Shown: positions 22,001 to 35,100 of the stretch, one piece after another | Position numbering within the stretch: the stretch's first letter is position 1 | Layout: each line of letters begins with the position of its first letter | DNA from: Brachionus rotundiformis | Taxonomy: Eukaryota; Rotifera; Eurotatoria; Ploima; Brachionidae | Length of the DNA stretch: 64,000 nucleotides | Assembly: GCA_016802295.1 (NCBI GenBank) | Contig: JAESIW010000137.1 | Location: 2,601,747-2,665,746 of the forward strand | Direction: 5' to 3' | Position numbers and translations under genes: made by a program | Notes under the pieces: model-generated | What the model was told of the DNA's origin: nothing | What the model saw: only the letters and a program-made list of their open reading frames with translations | Database searches by the model: none

Positions 22001-22320
22001 AAATTATTAACTGTTAATCAATTAATTAAATTGTTTGATATTTAAGATGAAAATAGAACCTTTGAGTCAGTTCTATTTTGTGGCCAAGAGCTAAAACTTT
22101 TTATCTTCGATCTATCAACGTTTTTGTTTGTGGATTACTTTGCTAAAAATTATGTACTTGCAGCTTTTTGTGTATTCTTAGTGATCAAGGTAATCTGATA
22201 CTAAAATTTATATTAATCTAAAATTAAAATAACTTTTAGATTTATAATACATTGAGAAGCGATTTGGGAAAAAGAAACCTCTCCAGAAAAACTTTAGTCG
22301 ATAAGCGATTTTTGATATAA
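19061..22320 (+). CDS. TMEM67: Meckelin (TMEM67/MKS3), copy 1
   Basis: The exons are 19061-19253, 19305-21667, 21721-21825, 21880-21982, 22047-22189 and 22240-22320. They total 995 residues, exactly the human length. Meckelin is a ciliary transition-zone receptor-like membrane protein of the MKS module, mutated in Meckel and Joubert syndromes. Visible parts in order are a signal peptide (KKILYLLKISIIYQFFIN), a cysteine-rich ectodomain (CSQCPANQVQSSDGFSC and LLANMCLLNMY), a cluster of membrane helices from about residue 430, the signature DIFFIDWERPK, VANEWNEIQTFRKI, YYIHGRSPHGNSD, and the ending KTLVDKRFLI (human KTLVDQRFLI). The start at 19061 is preferred over 19037 because it begins the signal peptide. 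It is intact and strongly conserved. A second copy follows 0.9 kb downstream on the same strand. Confidence 0.95.
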
Positions 22321-23244
22321 TCAAAAACCCCTTGGAAAATTTCTACTTTTTTTTTAAATTCATCTAATTTCACTTCTTTTTTTACCATAAATAACAATTT
22401 TATTGAAATATATTAAAAAAAACAAGGTTAATTTTACTTTTACTTATTCTCTAACAACCATGATCACTTATTAAGTTCTATTTTATAAATTTTTATTTAA
22501 TTCATTTAATTAAACAGCTCAAACTGTTAAATGTTTATGGACATGAAAAAAAATGAACATGTATTCGATTTGATTTAACATCTTACTTTAATATAATTTA
22601 AATTAAAAATTTATCAATTTGTATTAATGTTTTCTCGGCTAATAAAAAATATTTAATTCATTAAAAAAATAAATAAAAACATTGTTAAAATATAAATTTT
22701 TAAAGTTCTTTAAAAGTTTAAAAAAATATCTTTTACAATTCTTAACACATATAGCTTGTTATTACAATAGATTAAATCTAGGTATTTAGGATATTGATTA
22801 TATTCAATTATAATTAATTTTTTTGTAAATATCTTTTACATTGCTATGGAAAAAAGAACATTTTTAAGTTAAATTTTCAAAAATAAATATTCATAATCTT
22901 AAAGGAAAAATACACCAGATGAAATGGCTTTTTGAAGGAAAATATGTCTTACGTATTGCCGAAAAATAAAAATATTTTTTTCAATAAAAGTAATTTCCTA
23001 GAAACTAAATAAATATTTAATCTATTTTAATAGTAAGAAATGGCCAAAATTTGTGAAAATTTAGAAAAAAATATTTTTATTTCTTTCTTTAAATAATAAA
23101 AAAAGCTATAAATTATATATTGCTATCTCTTTAATAAAATATGCGATATTTATAAATTTTATCTAGTTGCTAATGTGTTATCTTAAAAATTTAAACTACA
23201 AAGATTAGCTTTAAATATTTTCAAAATTTTAAACAGCGACAAAA
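22321..23244. other. Intergenic between the two meckelin genes
   Basis: AT-rich spacer of 924 bases. No exon, repeat or RNA gene is recognised. It holds the 3' end of copy 1 and the promoter of copy 2. Confidence 0.5.
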
Positions 23245-26200
23245 ATGGGTTCAATTGTTTTTATGATTTTTATATTTAAACTTTTTGATTATTCCGCACA
23301 GCAATCATTCACTTTAAATGCAATCAATTTTGGAAACCTGAATTGCTCCGAATCTGAAATAGTTGATGCCATTGGTCTCTCGTGTCAAAAGTGTCCTCCA
23401 AACAGCAGCCCAACAATAGATCGTAATTTCATTTTTATCCTATCTTCTTGGAATCAATATAAAAATTTGAAATTTACCAATTTTACTTTAAGGTCTTAAT
23501 TGTAGATGTAATCAAAACTATTTTTTTCAATCAAATTATGGTGGTGCATTAATCAGCTGCTCTATGTGCAACTCAGGTCAAATCCAAAGTTTAGATGGCT
23601 ATCGATGTATATTACCATTAAGCACAGATTGCTCCGGCAAAAGTGAAATTAAGCTCGATACTGACGAGTCAGGTTTGCCAGTAGACACCCTGAGGTGCTT
23701 AGTGTGCAATTCAACCACATCTCGACCTATTGGAAACTCGTGCCAAAGCTGTAGACCATTTATTTTTGCCGAACAGGACAATCAAGTGATAACGTGTGAA
23801 AATTTTGAATCAGGTGGTTTTGTATTTTTCGAGAACTTGGATATTTCCAATAACATAAATTATTATTTTCCCAACCCGAGCAAGTCTTGGCTATTTGAAG
23901 AATTTTCTCTCGCTGCTTACAGAATGTGTCAAATTGCGGAGAGAAGAAATGTGACCGCTTGTCAATTTTTGGCCAATATGTGGACCTTGAATTTGTATTC
24001 TTCTGAGTCTTTAATGAATGGTTTAGATAATAATCTAGGCAATTTGTTTTCTTTAAACAGTACAGCTCCTTGGCTAGTTTATCCTATTGACTTGAACCAA
24101 TACAAAAATCAGTATTCCTTAAATGGAATTGCTTCTCAATTTTTGACACTAAAGCTTAATGGAAAATGTGTTAATAGCGAACTTGAGCTTGTTTCAGTGG
24201 AGCACGATCTTTGGGGTGCTTTCAAACGAGCTGGTCCATTTGATATTGCAAACCTTCAATTATGTAATTTTAACAAAGGTCTAAAGGAGGTAAATTCAGC
24301 TCCTTTTATTATGGCAAACTTTATCAGTAAATGTACAGTGAATATACAAAGACTGATTGAACTTTCGGATTCAACAGAAACTCTTTTTTATGATATTTAT
24401 CTAAAATTTGGCAATGGTTCTCAGATTATACCATTACCAGTCAGGATTCAGGAAGTAAACAAACCCTCAACTTCTATTTACAGAAGATTTTTTCTTTTTG
24501 AGACAATTAGTTCTAAACAAACACAACTTGGCAAATCGAGCTACATTCGCTTTGCCAAATCAATAAAGATCACAATCAGCCATTTACACAAGTCTCAAGC
24601 TGAAATTTACCCACCCATAATTGAAATTGAATACGACGTGGCCAGGCGTGATGAGGAAAGAATGGTTGACCTAAGCTTTGAAATTAAATATTCTATGGAT
24701 ACACAAAGTTATGAGCAATTATTTTTTATTACATTCGGAGTATTAACTGGCTTGGCATTTTTTTGGTCAATAATCAGGACATGGAATTTGAATCAAAGAG
24801 CAGCACGGTTAATAGTAGATGTAGTGTCATTATTTAAATTTTTCATGTTTTTAATCGGCTCCATTTCTAATTGTATTTTACTAGTCCTGTCAGCTTTGGG
24901 CATATTTTGGTTTATTATATTCAAAAGTCAAGTTTCGGCAGCTGTTTTTCTGCCCGAAGCTGACCAAGAAAAAATATTTTCCACATTTCTGATAGTTGCT
25001 TTTGTTCTTAAGCTTTTAGATTTACTTTATTTAATATTGCTTCAAACATCTTATGATACATTTTTTATAGACTGGGAAAAACCTCATATTGAGGAAAAAT
25101 ATGAGAAAAATATTCTACCTCCTATAAACAATTTGAATAATGACAATTTTATTCTAAAAAATCAGATAGAAAAACAAAATTCTATATCATGCTGGCGAAC
25201 AATTTTAATAGCCAATAAATGGAATAAATTTCAGACAATGAGAAAAACAAGTACCACTATACAAATGGTACTGACCATTTTTTTCCTAAAAGTGTTGAGT
25301 TTTGAATCATATGCCCGCAAAGAGTGTGAGTTTAGAAGAGGCGATAATCCTGAGTATGCTCCTTATAGCTTTATTTTACGATTAGGAATTGGTTCAATTG
25401 TCTATATTGGAATAGAAGTATTCCAAGTTTTGCTTTTTACAATATTTTACTCTCGTTGTATCCAAGATGAAATTGGAAATTTTATAGACTTTTGTTCTGT
25501 GTCTAATATCAGTATGCTGGTGCTGACTCATTCCCGATTTGGATATTATATCCACGGAAGATCACCAAATGGAAATTCAGACACCAGTTTTTATAATCTT
25601 CGACAGAACTTCATCAAAGAAGAAAGTGATTTGACATTTAAGCGTGGTCTAGAGATAAATTCGGACCATCAGATTTTTTCAGCAATATTTCCTATCAAAT
25701 TGATTAAAGAATACTCAAAAATTATGACTCCAATATTGATGGTAAATTTCTTTTATAAAAATTCATTAAAAAGGGGTCTTTTAACTTTTAAAAATTGATA
25801 TTTTGAATTTTATACAAAATAAGGAGACATATATGATTTTAGATATTTTTAAGTAGTTTTTAGGTTTCCTTTATTTATCAATCTAAAGTTTAAAACATTT
25901 TAGATATTAATCAGATAAAAAATTGAAAATTGGACGGACAACTTTTTAGATTTTTTTTTTATTTTAAGAATTCAGATAGATTTGATAGCAAAGATAACAC
26001 AAAAAAATTTGACAAAAAAATGCTTGCATACACCCAATTGAATAATTTTTTCAAAGCTTTTTTAAATAATGTAAGTTTTTGATATTCACCAATTTACAAC
26101 TGATTAATGGCATTTTTTTACAAAGTCGATGCGCAAAATAAATTTTAGTGTTGTCAAACGAAACTTTTTAGAAAATGTACTTAATATTGAATTTAAGACA

Positions 26201-26508
26201 AGGGATACAAACGGCTATTTCTATAAAGGTAAATTGATTAAAATATTAAATTAATTAATTAAATTTTTAATAATATTATTTAAGATGATATGAAGTGCTT
26301 TATGGAAACTGTTTATTTTGGTAAAGAAAAAACTCTCTTTATTTTTGAGCTTTTGTTGTTTTTATTTTTGGATTATTTATCACAAAATTTCGCACTGGCG
26401 TCGTTAGTAGTCTACATTGTATCAAAGTTTTTTTCCAAAATAAGATCAGACTTGGGTAAAAGAAATCTTTCTAAAAAGGCTCTGATTGATAGACGATTTT
26501 TAAACTAA
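23245..26508 (+). CDS. TMEM67: Meckelin (TMEM67/MKS3), copy 2
   Basis: The exons are 23245-23422, 23493-25741, 25969-26070, 26126-26228 and 26285-26508 (951 residues). A signal peptide (MGSIVFMIFIFKLFDYSAQ) leads a cysteine-rich ectodomain (CSMCNSGQIQSLDGYRC, FLANMWTLNLY), the membrane helix cluster, DTFFIDWEKPH, IANKWNKFQTMRKT, YYIHGRSPNGNSD and the ending KALIDRRFLN. Copy 1 and most meckelins have NMC and ANEWNEIQT in the matching places, so this copy is more diverged, yet every family landmark is present and open. The last two exons of copy 1 are fused here, meaning one intron was lost or gained. The third intron region (25742-25968) is 227 bases against 53 in copy 1. It likely retains a transition-zone or sensory-cilium role. 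Confidence 0.92.
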
Positions 26509-26874
26509 TTTTTTTTTTATTTTAAATTAAATTAAAAAAAATTTTGTTTAAATTTAAAAAATTTTTTTTTCCAAATCCAATTTAGATAGAAAGTAAAATA
26601 ATTTTATGATCTTTACCTAAAAATTTCTAGATTAAATTATATTTAGAAATTAGATTACTTTAAGTTGATGCAACGAAATGCTTTTTTAATCAAAATTTAA
26701 CTATTGAAAAAAAGCTTTATTCATTGTAACTAATCAACTTCACTTTTGAATACTATTGTCAAAAATAAAAAGATAAGTTAAAAACTTGAAATTTTTAGAC
26801 ATTTTTCATAGCGCTTTATAGACAGAATAAACTACTATTTAAACATTCTACACAAATTTTAAAACATTTTAAAA
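26509..26874. other. Intergenic between meckelin copy 2 and a small secreted protein gene
   Basis: AT-rich spacer of 366 bases, no further feature recognised. Confidence 0.5.
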
Positions 26875-27213
26875 ATGGTTTATTCAAGTGTAATTTTAAT
26901 TTTTGGTCTATTGGCTACTACAAGCTGTTCACCGCTGTCAAGTTGGTCAATTAGAATAAACGAATCTGATAATTACCAAAATTGTGTAGCTAAAACTAAA
27001 ACACATATTTTTTTTGGAACCAAAATTTGTCAAGCTGAATTTAGTTGCAATCCAAATAATTACGCACCGATTGGAATAGGCATTGCCATTTCGGAAAAAG
27101 TTGCCATTCAGGAGGCAATTAATGATGTTAGAAGTCATTGTGTTAGATCGTCTGGGTGCATAAGATATGAAGTTATGGACAGAATTGAGAGAAAATTACA
27201 CCTAATTGTCTAA
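26875..27213 (+). CDS. Small secreted cysteine-containing protein, function unknown
   Basis: A single-exon frame of 112 residues. It opens with a clear signal peptide (MVYSSVILIFGLLATTSC, cleavage likely around residue 19-24). The mature part has about five cysteines (NCVAKT, KICQ, FSCN, SHCVR, GCIRY) and a hydrophobic GIGIAISEKVAIQEAI segment. The pattern A...A...C...GC is loosely like that of small secreted stress-type domains such as DUF4189, but this is too weak to name. There are no splice signals and no paralog in the window. Base composition is clearly richer in G+C than the flanks, which supports real coding. The start codon follows AAAA, as at other starts in this window. Confidence 0.6.
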   Translation: MVYSSVILIFGLLATTSCSPLSSWSIRINESDNYQNCVAKTKTHIFFGTKICQAEFSCNPNNYAPIGIGIAISEKVAIQEAINDVRSHCVRSSGCIRYEVMDRIERKLHLIV

Positions 27214-29108
27214 TAACAAAATATTTTTGCTTAATATATTTTTAATACTTAACGATTTATTAAATTTAGATTCTAATTAGTTTTTATTATTTGCCAGGGA
27301 TTCGATTTGAAAAAAGAGTATTTTCTTGTAAATGAAAATTTAGAATGGTATACACTCTAAATGTACACATTAATCCGTAATTAGTGAATTGATAAGAATG
27401 AATATTAAATAAAGATAATCTCTTAATTCAAAAAATAAATTAAATAAATCGAAGCTTTAAATGAATATTTTTTCTTCATTTTATTATTAGTGAAAAAACA
27501 GTTAAACAATTTTATTTTATATTTGCTTTTAATTGCTTAATTACATTGGTAGTCTGAAAGGAATAACAAAAATCCATTTCCAAATGCCAGGATTTAAACT
27601 CAAATTTGTTTTTAATAATTAACAAAAACAAAGTGATTATTAAGGAACAAAATACTTTTATGAAATACTAAATTTTGAAAATATAATTCCTATAAAACTT
27701 TCAGATGAAATATGATAAAAGTTCTCCTTTCTAAAGTGCAGTACAGATATGATTGTTGTCATCATTTTCAAAAGACTTTCTATAACATATCTCTTCATTA
27801 TTTATTATTGTTCTTGAAAAGTTTTTCTTGCCTTAGCCGTCCACAGTGTACCATTCTGTGCAAAATTATAGGTTTTAGCTCACTCACTTGTTAAATGCAT
27901 ATCTAAAAGCCTTTCTCTGGTTTGTTTCAAAAATTTTCTGGTACGTAGACAAAATAGAGGAAACATATTTAATTACCGGACTAATTAATCCTTTGAGTGT
28001 AATTCCATGCTGAAAAATACGTAAATTAATACTCGAACCAAAGTTACGAATGAAGTGAATGCAGATATTCAAAAATCTAAACTTAAGAAAGGAAAATAAA
28101 TCAACAGATGAATAGAAAATGCTTATTTATAAGCTTTTTTACAAGTTCTGATTTGTCTAAAGAAAATATTACTTATTCTTTAAAAGATATATCTTGTTCA
28201 ACATTTCTCATTAAATCTAAGCCTCATAGGCAAAAAAAATTAAAAAATTAAAAAATTCAAGGCACATTAAATTATGTAATCAAAAATTAATTTTGTAAAA
28301 AATTCTATTTTTAAAAGATGATTTATAATTTGTATAGATGAGAACTTCTATGATAATTATGATATGTTATGATAATTTTCCGTCTATTTTAGAAAAAATA
28401 AAGTTGATCTAGTCAACAAGTCCGTGGTTTTGTTCACAATTAATATGTTTTATTAAGTCAATTGTTGTTCTTGGATCAAGCTCAGTATCATTTATTAATA
28501 TTTTTTTTCTATGTTAGACAATTGCTTGCACATGGAAGTATTTTTAGGTGATAATTTTGGTAATGATCACTTAGATAGGTTAATAGGCTAAGACATGTAT
28601 TGTTTGAGAGAAAAATCTTCCTTTCGTTTCGAGTTCTCGAAGCTTCTTATCTCCAATAAAGATTAAGTCCAAAAGATGTCTAAAAATCTATTTTATATGC
28701 AATCAATATTAAACAATAAATAACTTAGTGAAACCTATTAAAATAACCAAAATTATAATCATTTGCCAGAAATATAAACTGATGTTTGAAATTGTGGGAA
28801 ATAAAGTGGAACACTGATAACAAAATAAAGTTTATATGTTGGATTTATATTCAAAAATGTTTTAATATCATACAAATTAAATACTTTAAATTTCAAATTT
28901 TCATTTCATTTATTCATTTATGTTTATTTTTTAATTTAATTGAATTATGATTGCTTTTAAGAATTTTTACATTTTAGTTCAGCAACGAATTATTTTCTAT
29001 TTTTACCAGTAAAGTTTACCAATTTATCATTTAATTAATTTTGATTTAATAAAAAATTTCATATTTTTTAAACTTTATTTTCAAAAATTGAAAACAAAAA
29101 AATCATTT
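27214..29108. other. Intergenic between the small secreted gene and HEATR1 3' end
   Basis: About 1.9 kb, AT-rich. Short open frames on either strand near 27712-28072 lack motifs and look like chance. No transposon signature or RNA gene could be supported. Confidence 0.5.
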
Positions 29109-32100
29109 TCAATTAAAATGGCTTTGTAACGATTCGCCCAAAATATCTTCAAGTTCTTTGATAACCAACTGAACCTTATCTTCGACTTTTTCAACCGGAT
29201 CTTCCATAAGCTCTGCCAAAAATGGGACTGTTTCGGACAAAAATGAATTATAAACATCGCCAACTTTCTTGCAAAACATATTCAGCACATCCAATGCTGC
29301 CAAACGAACTTGTACCGAGTTATGCTTGGTCTTAAGCAATAATTGATAATTAAACTTTCTCAACAAGCTTTCATCATTAACCACACAATATGCCAAATTA
29401 CCAATACAAGGACCTAAATGTTTAAGAATATAATCCTGATACTCATCTGACTCAAATTCATTTTCAATTTGGTCAATTATTGGTTCCATGAGTACATTAA
29501 ATCTTTCTTTACTAACATAACTACGCTGTGTATCGTTCAAAAATACATTAGCTAATGTATCCACAATGCTATAAAGCAATATGTTCTCTTTTTCTCTACA
29601 TTGGTCAAAAAATTTCTCTTCCACTTTGCTCGAGTTAAGTTGGTTGAGCAAATCAGCAGCATTTTGAGTAAACTGTGGGGCAAAAATAACAAACAAGTTT
29701 TTCAATTTGTCTGAAAGTCGCAGTGTTATCTTGTAGAAAGTGATTAGTCTATCTTTCACTGGATTGTTACATGTAGCCCATTCATACACTTTGAAAAACA
29801 TTGGCTTAAACAAATCCTCGGAAAGCTTGAATGTGAGCTCAACAAAAGCACCAATTACGAATTCTTCGTATTTATTGAGCTCTTGGGACAAAAATCCTTC
29901 CAGAGACTGTCTCTTTTTGGACACTTTGCCACCTCTATTTTGTCTAATATAGGCTGATCTCAGATCAAATAGACTCATAAACATAGACCGTAATAGTTTC
30001 AGGTTGGAAATTAAATCCTCATGGTTGGAATTTTGAATTGCCAACCGGGCAATCTGCATATAATACTCGACGTGCTTTATCTTCATTTTGTTTTCGGTAT
30101 CCTTGGAGCCAATTAGATTAGCTGACTGTTCGGTGAGAATTGGGGCCAGTAGGCGCAGTGGAACTTGCTTGGTCAAAGTGAGCCTTAGTTGGGTTAGTTT
30201 GTGCTCAATATTTGCCGGATTTGCCACGTCGTTGAGACCTAATCGGACCAAATGAGATAACAAACAAGACAAATGAACCACTTTGGTTAGATAAGGACTC
30301 AAAAAATTTGACATGTTTTGCACAATCTTGAGTACACATGTCACACAACTTATTGCCAATAGTTCATAATTTTTGAACTTATTTTCTACTTTAGGAGTTT
30401 TGGCACAGATTTTCAAATTATAATCATCGACAAGGTCTTGATCAATGATTGCTATTTTAGACTGAACAAAGTCCAATATGGCAAGGGTAAATGTCATTAT
30501 CTGGTTGAGATATGGCAAGGAATTGGACTTTAACTTCAAACATACTTCACCAATACACAGCAAAACAGATGAGAGTAAATTGGAATTCTGAATCAGCTCA
30601 CCATTCAGATACATTTTAAGATCAACCAAGTTCTCGCTCAAAAATTTGAGAACTTTACCAAAAGCGAGAGGATTTTTTTCACCAATTCTCTTGCATAAAA
30701 GTTTAATTGAAAAAAGAACAGTTTGGTTGTTTATTTCCACATCTAATGAGCTTATATCTTCATTTCTTTTCAATTGAATTGAAGATAAAAGATCATCTAT
30801 CATAGTGATCATTAATGTAATCTCTTCATCACTAGGCTCATTTTTGCGCAGTTTATTATTCAATAGACTGAGTGATCTGCGTCTGATTTGCATCGATTCG
30901 TGTTTAATGAGATTTTTGATCACTTGACAAAATTTCTTTGAATCGAGCAAATTAATGAGACGCTCTAAAAGATCATAACTTTTGTTCATGAGAGCTTTGT
31001 GGAATTTTTTCATGTCTTGGAGAAGTGGTTGAGACCTGGCTGCTTGCTCAAAATTTCCCAGCACTTGGCCCAGCTTTAAAATCAATAAAAGAACATTTTC
31101 TAGCAATTTTTCAAATAGAAGTGAGTGTGAATCATGGTCAAACATTTTGCTTTCATAAAAATCGGCCAATTTGGACACCAGGTTGTCTGATACAAGCAAA
31201 TCACTTACAAATGTAAGCAAATTGTAGGCCAAATACTTCATTTGTAGAAGGTTGTAATTGTCCAATTGACATGCCAAATGAGAGTAGATCTTTTTTCTTT
31301 CATCTTTTGAATTAGTTGCCAAATTGGTTGCCAAAGTGAATAAACTAGTCAAGTATTTGGTCAAAAATGCCACCAAGTACACGCTGGACTGTATTAATTG
31401 CATTGGTTCGAATTGTCCATGCAACGAAATCATTGAATTGAGACAATTTTTGAGAGTATCGCGTAGTTTTTTCTCATTTTTGGATACTTCGTCACTTGAT
31501 AGGCTTCTATTTGCCAATAATTGTTGCTGTTTGGTTTGAAATTTTTCCAAATTTTGACTAAAATCCATCAAATCGCTGCTCTGTACCAAATAGTGATCAA
31601 TAGCCTGAATGATGGTTATCCAAAGATAATCGTTCAAGCCGATTATATTCATCAATTGATCGAAAATAATGGCTTTTCGGTGCGCAGGTATGTGGGGCAG
31701 AGCAACTACAAATGATTGTAGAATTTTACACACCAAGCTTGAAACATAAGGAAGTTGTTTTTCATGTCTTTTGAGCACATTAACTGTAGATACAAGTCTA
31801 TTGGCTCCGGTAAGGGTCTCTTGTGGCTGTGGTGCTGAATTGACCGAGTCTACAATTGCGGGCAAAATTGATTTTATAATCAAACTAATTATTTGAAATG
31901 AGTAAGAATCGTCTTTGCGTGCCAATTTGTTTCCCACAAATACGAACATTATAAGAACATGTTCGAGCACCTTTTCTGGGAAAATGCCAGCTATTTCACT
32001 TAATAAGATCAGTATATGCTGTTGGACGTCTAATCTCTCTTCATTTTGACGTTTTGTCTGCAAAATTTGCATCAACAATTCTATATTAAATTTAGATTGG

Positions 32101-35100
32101 TCTAATTTAGACTTATTTTCTAATTTATTTAATTTATAAATTTGTAATAAACTATTTAAACAGCTTATCTCAAAATATATGAAGTCCTCTTGTTTTTCTT
32201 CAGTTTGTTCGATTAAAAACTTTGTTTCTATAGATTCCAAAACCAAAAACAAGTACGGAATTAAATCTATAAAATCATCAGTCACTTCTTGACCATCTAC
32301 TTCCATTGAGTTTTCCTTGTTGACCAAATTAGACTGAATCAATTCTAAAACAAGTTTCAATGATCGCCAATCTATTTGCCTGACTGAGTTTGTCTGCTCC
32401 GAATGAAGCTGTTTTTTCATTTCTTTGGTGGTATTTGCTTCATTCTTATGAATATCCAAATTGGCTTTCGAATTAAGCAAATGAATTAAATGGCTTGCTG
32501 AAAGCTCAAAATTAATTAAAGAATTTTTTATCTGTTCCAAATATTCGCTGTTTTGCTGTATTTCTGGTCCTGTTTTTAGACTTTCTTCAACTAATTTAGA
32601 CGAATTAAACAGCCATGAATCAAAAAGACAACTCATAAATTCAAATTGCTTCTTGGAATCGAGAAGTTTAAAAAACTCCACATGATGGTTTAACTCGGAA
32701 ACCAAGACTTTTTTGAAGCATTTAACAAACTCGGCTGGTTCATCTAAATTTTTATTGTTTAAATAGCCGATTAGGTAATCAAAACATTTGTCATTTTGAT
32801 TGAAAAAAATGGCCGATTTTTGACCCAAAATAAACTCCCTTGATATGATATCTATAATTTTTTTATTGCTCTCCAGAAGATCTGAATCCTTGGAGCTAAT
32901 CAATACATCGGATTCAGTCAAAAGTTGTACCAGTATTTGGAACAAGCAGTTTAAGAATTTTACTTTAAAATCCTCTTTGACATTTTTGCACAAATCCAAA
33001 GTAATGAGTTTGAATTTGACCAATATGTGACATTCTGAGTCTGATTCCAAGTCTTTTGCTGAACTGAACAGAGCAAATTGATGTGTATTCTTGAGTTTGC
33101 TTATTGACAGCTCCAAATTTTGCTCCACTAGATTAACAAATTGTGCATCGGAAGCAAAAATTTTGTTGAGAGATTTGGTACGAACATAATCAGATCCATC
33201 AACTTCAATTTCTTGTTTATGCTTAAGCATTTTTTTGACATAACCCTTCCATACACAGTCTTCGTCCATATTTTTGTAAAGCTCGTCCAACAAGATCAAA
33301 GTTTTTTGCCTAAGTTTTAGATCCTGGCTTGTCAATGTCCAAGTTAGAGCCAGAACATACGAGTCCAAAAGCTTATGGTCTGTTTTTTCACTAAAGTTTA
33401 AAAAATCAACAACATTTTGGGTTAATAAAGTAATTGTTTGAAGGCGACATGGGGCTTCTGTGAGCAAAAATTTAAACACAAACTGGTAAAATGATACTAA
33501 CGTCGGTTTATTGCTGGTACCATCCAAATTTTTTGTTGGTGTATGGGTTGGTGTGTGACTTATATGCTGAGAAAAGCAATTAGAAGTGACAAATCTGCCA
33601 ACTATTGGAGAGAAAATCGCCGAACATGATTCCAACTCTTCACATAAATGAATATATAATTGCTCAAAAATATTCTCGATTTCGATTCTTGAGTTTTTGT
33701 TTACAAAATTTGAGATTTGAGTTGAAATTGACTTGAAAAGCTGGATGTACATTTGAGCCAAAACATTGGAATTTTTCATTGATTGTTTGCAAATAGCCTT
33801 GTAGTAATCAATCCAGCTGATGTGTTTAAACTTAGGCTCAGAGTCAACCATATCGATTTTAGATTTTTTAATTTTAATAAAATTTTTTAAATATTTTAAC
33901 AAATTTAAAGCTATATTTAAAAAATATTGGGAATTTTGCAAAAAAAGACATTGTGTAGCGAGTCGCGTAGAGATCTCAAATGCATAAAAATCGATCAAAC
34001 TCAATCCGGACTTTTGTCCCGATGAAAACTTGGTAACCAATTGATCAAAGCATTCTGGTTGTGCCACACAGTTATTCTCCTTTTTGACCAAAAGACACTT
34101 AACGGACAATTGTAGAAATGTTTCAAAATTTTCATCCATTAGCTCATCATTGTTGGGATTTAGCTTTGTAACAGTGATAGATGAAGTTACTGAATAAAAT
34201 TTTTTGGTTACTGGTGTAATTGAAGCCTCTGGTTGGCTGGACTGTAATTTTTTGAAATATTCAGTTGATTTAAGATCATTAATTAAATTAGGACAATTAA
34301 GTTCGAATAATTTGGCCGACACATTAAGGAATAGATTAAAAAAATCTCTTTCTGGATACAGCTTGAATATTTCATTAAAATATAAATCAATTAGTGTAAA
34401 TCTACATTGGTACCATTCGGATGCCATATCATCTAAATTTTGCTTTATTTCCTCATTGTTCTCATGTTCGTCTAAAATCCTTGGATAGATTCGATTAGTG
34501 AACAGTTTTAGCAAAAAATCTTCATTGTTAATTAAAGTTTCCAGTGGGAAATAGTTGAGCAAAAGAGCTCCAAAATTTAAAATCTCTCTGTAAACTTTGC
34601 TTGAATTTTCACTGCTGAATTTCACTTCAATTTGAGTTTTGACAAATTCAGGCTCTAACTTTGGATCATTGGAAACTAATTTAAGCAAATGAGCAAAACC
34701 ATTAGCTCTCACGCTTTCATTGCCATGGTTCAAGCTCAACAATAAACTCAAGTCAGCATCTATTTCTTGGTATTTAAATACTGACTTAAGCATCAATGAT
34801 TTAAATTTAGTTGACAAAAAATTTAAGAATTTTGACTTAGTTGGCTTGTCTAAGCTGAGCAAGAATTTGTTAAGTACCAAGTCAGATTGAATAGGATACT
34901 TTGTTTCAAATTTTTTGATTAAATCTATCAGATGATAATCAATGAATATGTTTGACATGGTCGTTTGGCTAATGACACTTTTATTGAATAGTAATTCAAT
35001 CAAAGACTCAATTAAACACGGCATTCTGTTCAAATTTAGCAAAGTGGACAATTTGGTCAAACATTTGTAAAAATCATTTGAATCTTTTTGGCGTATTTCG

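Noticed and set aside
27712..28072. Two overlapping 60-residue frames on opposite strands
   Set aside because: No motif, no compositional support and no splice links. Judged chance frames.
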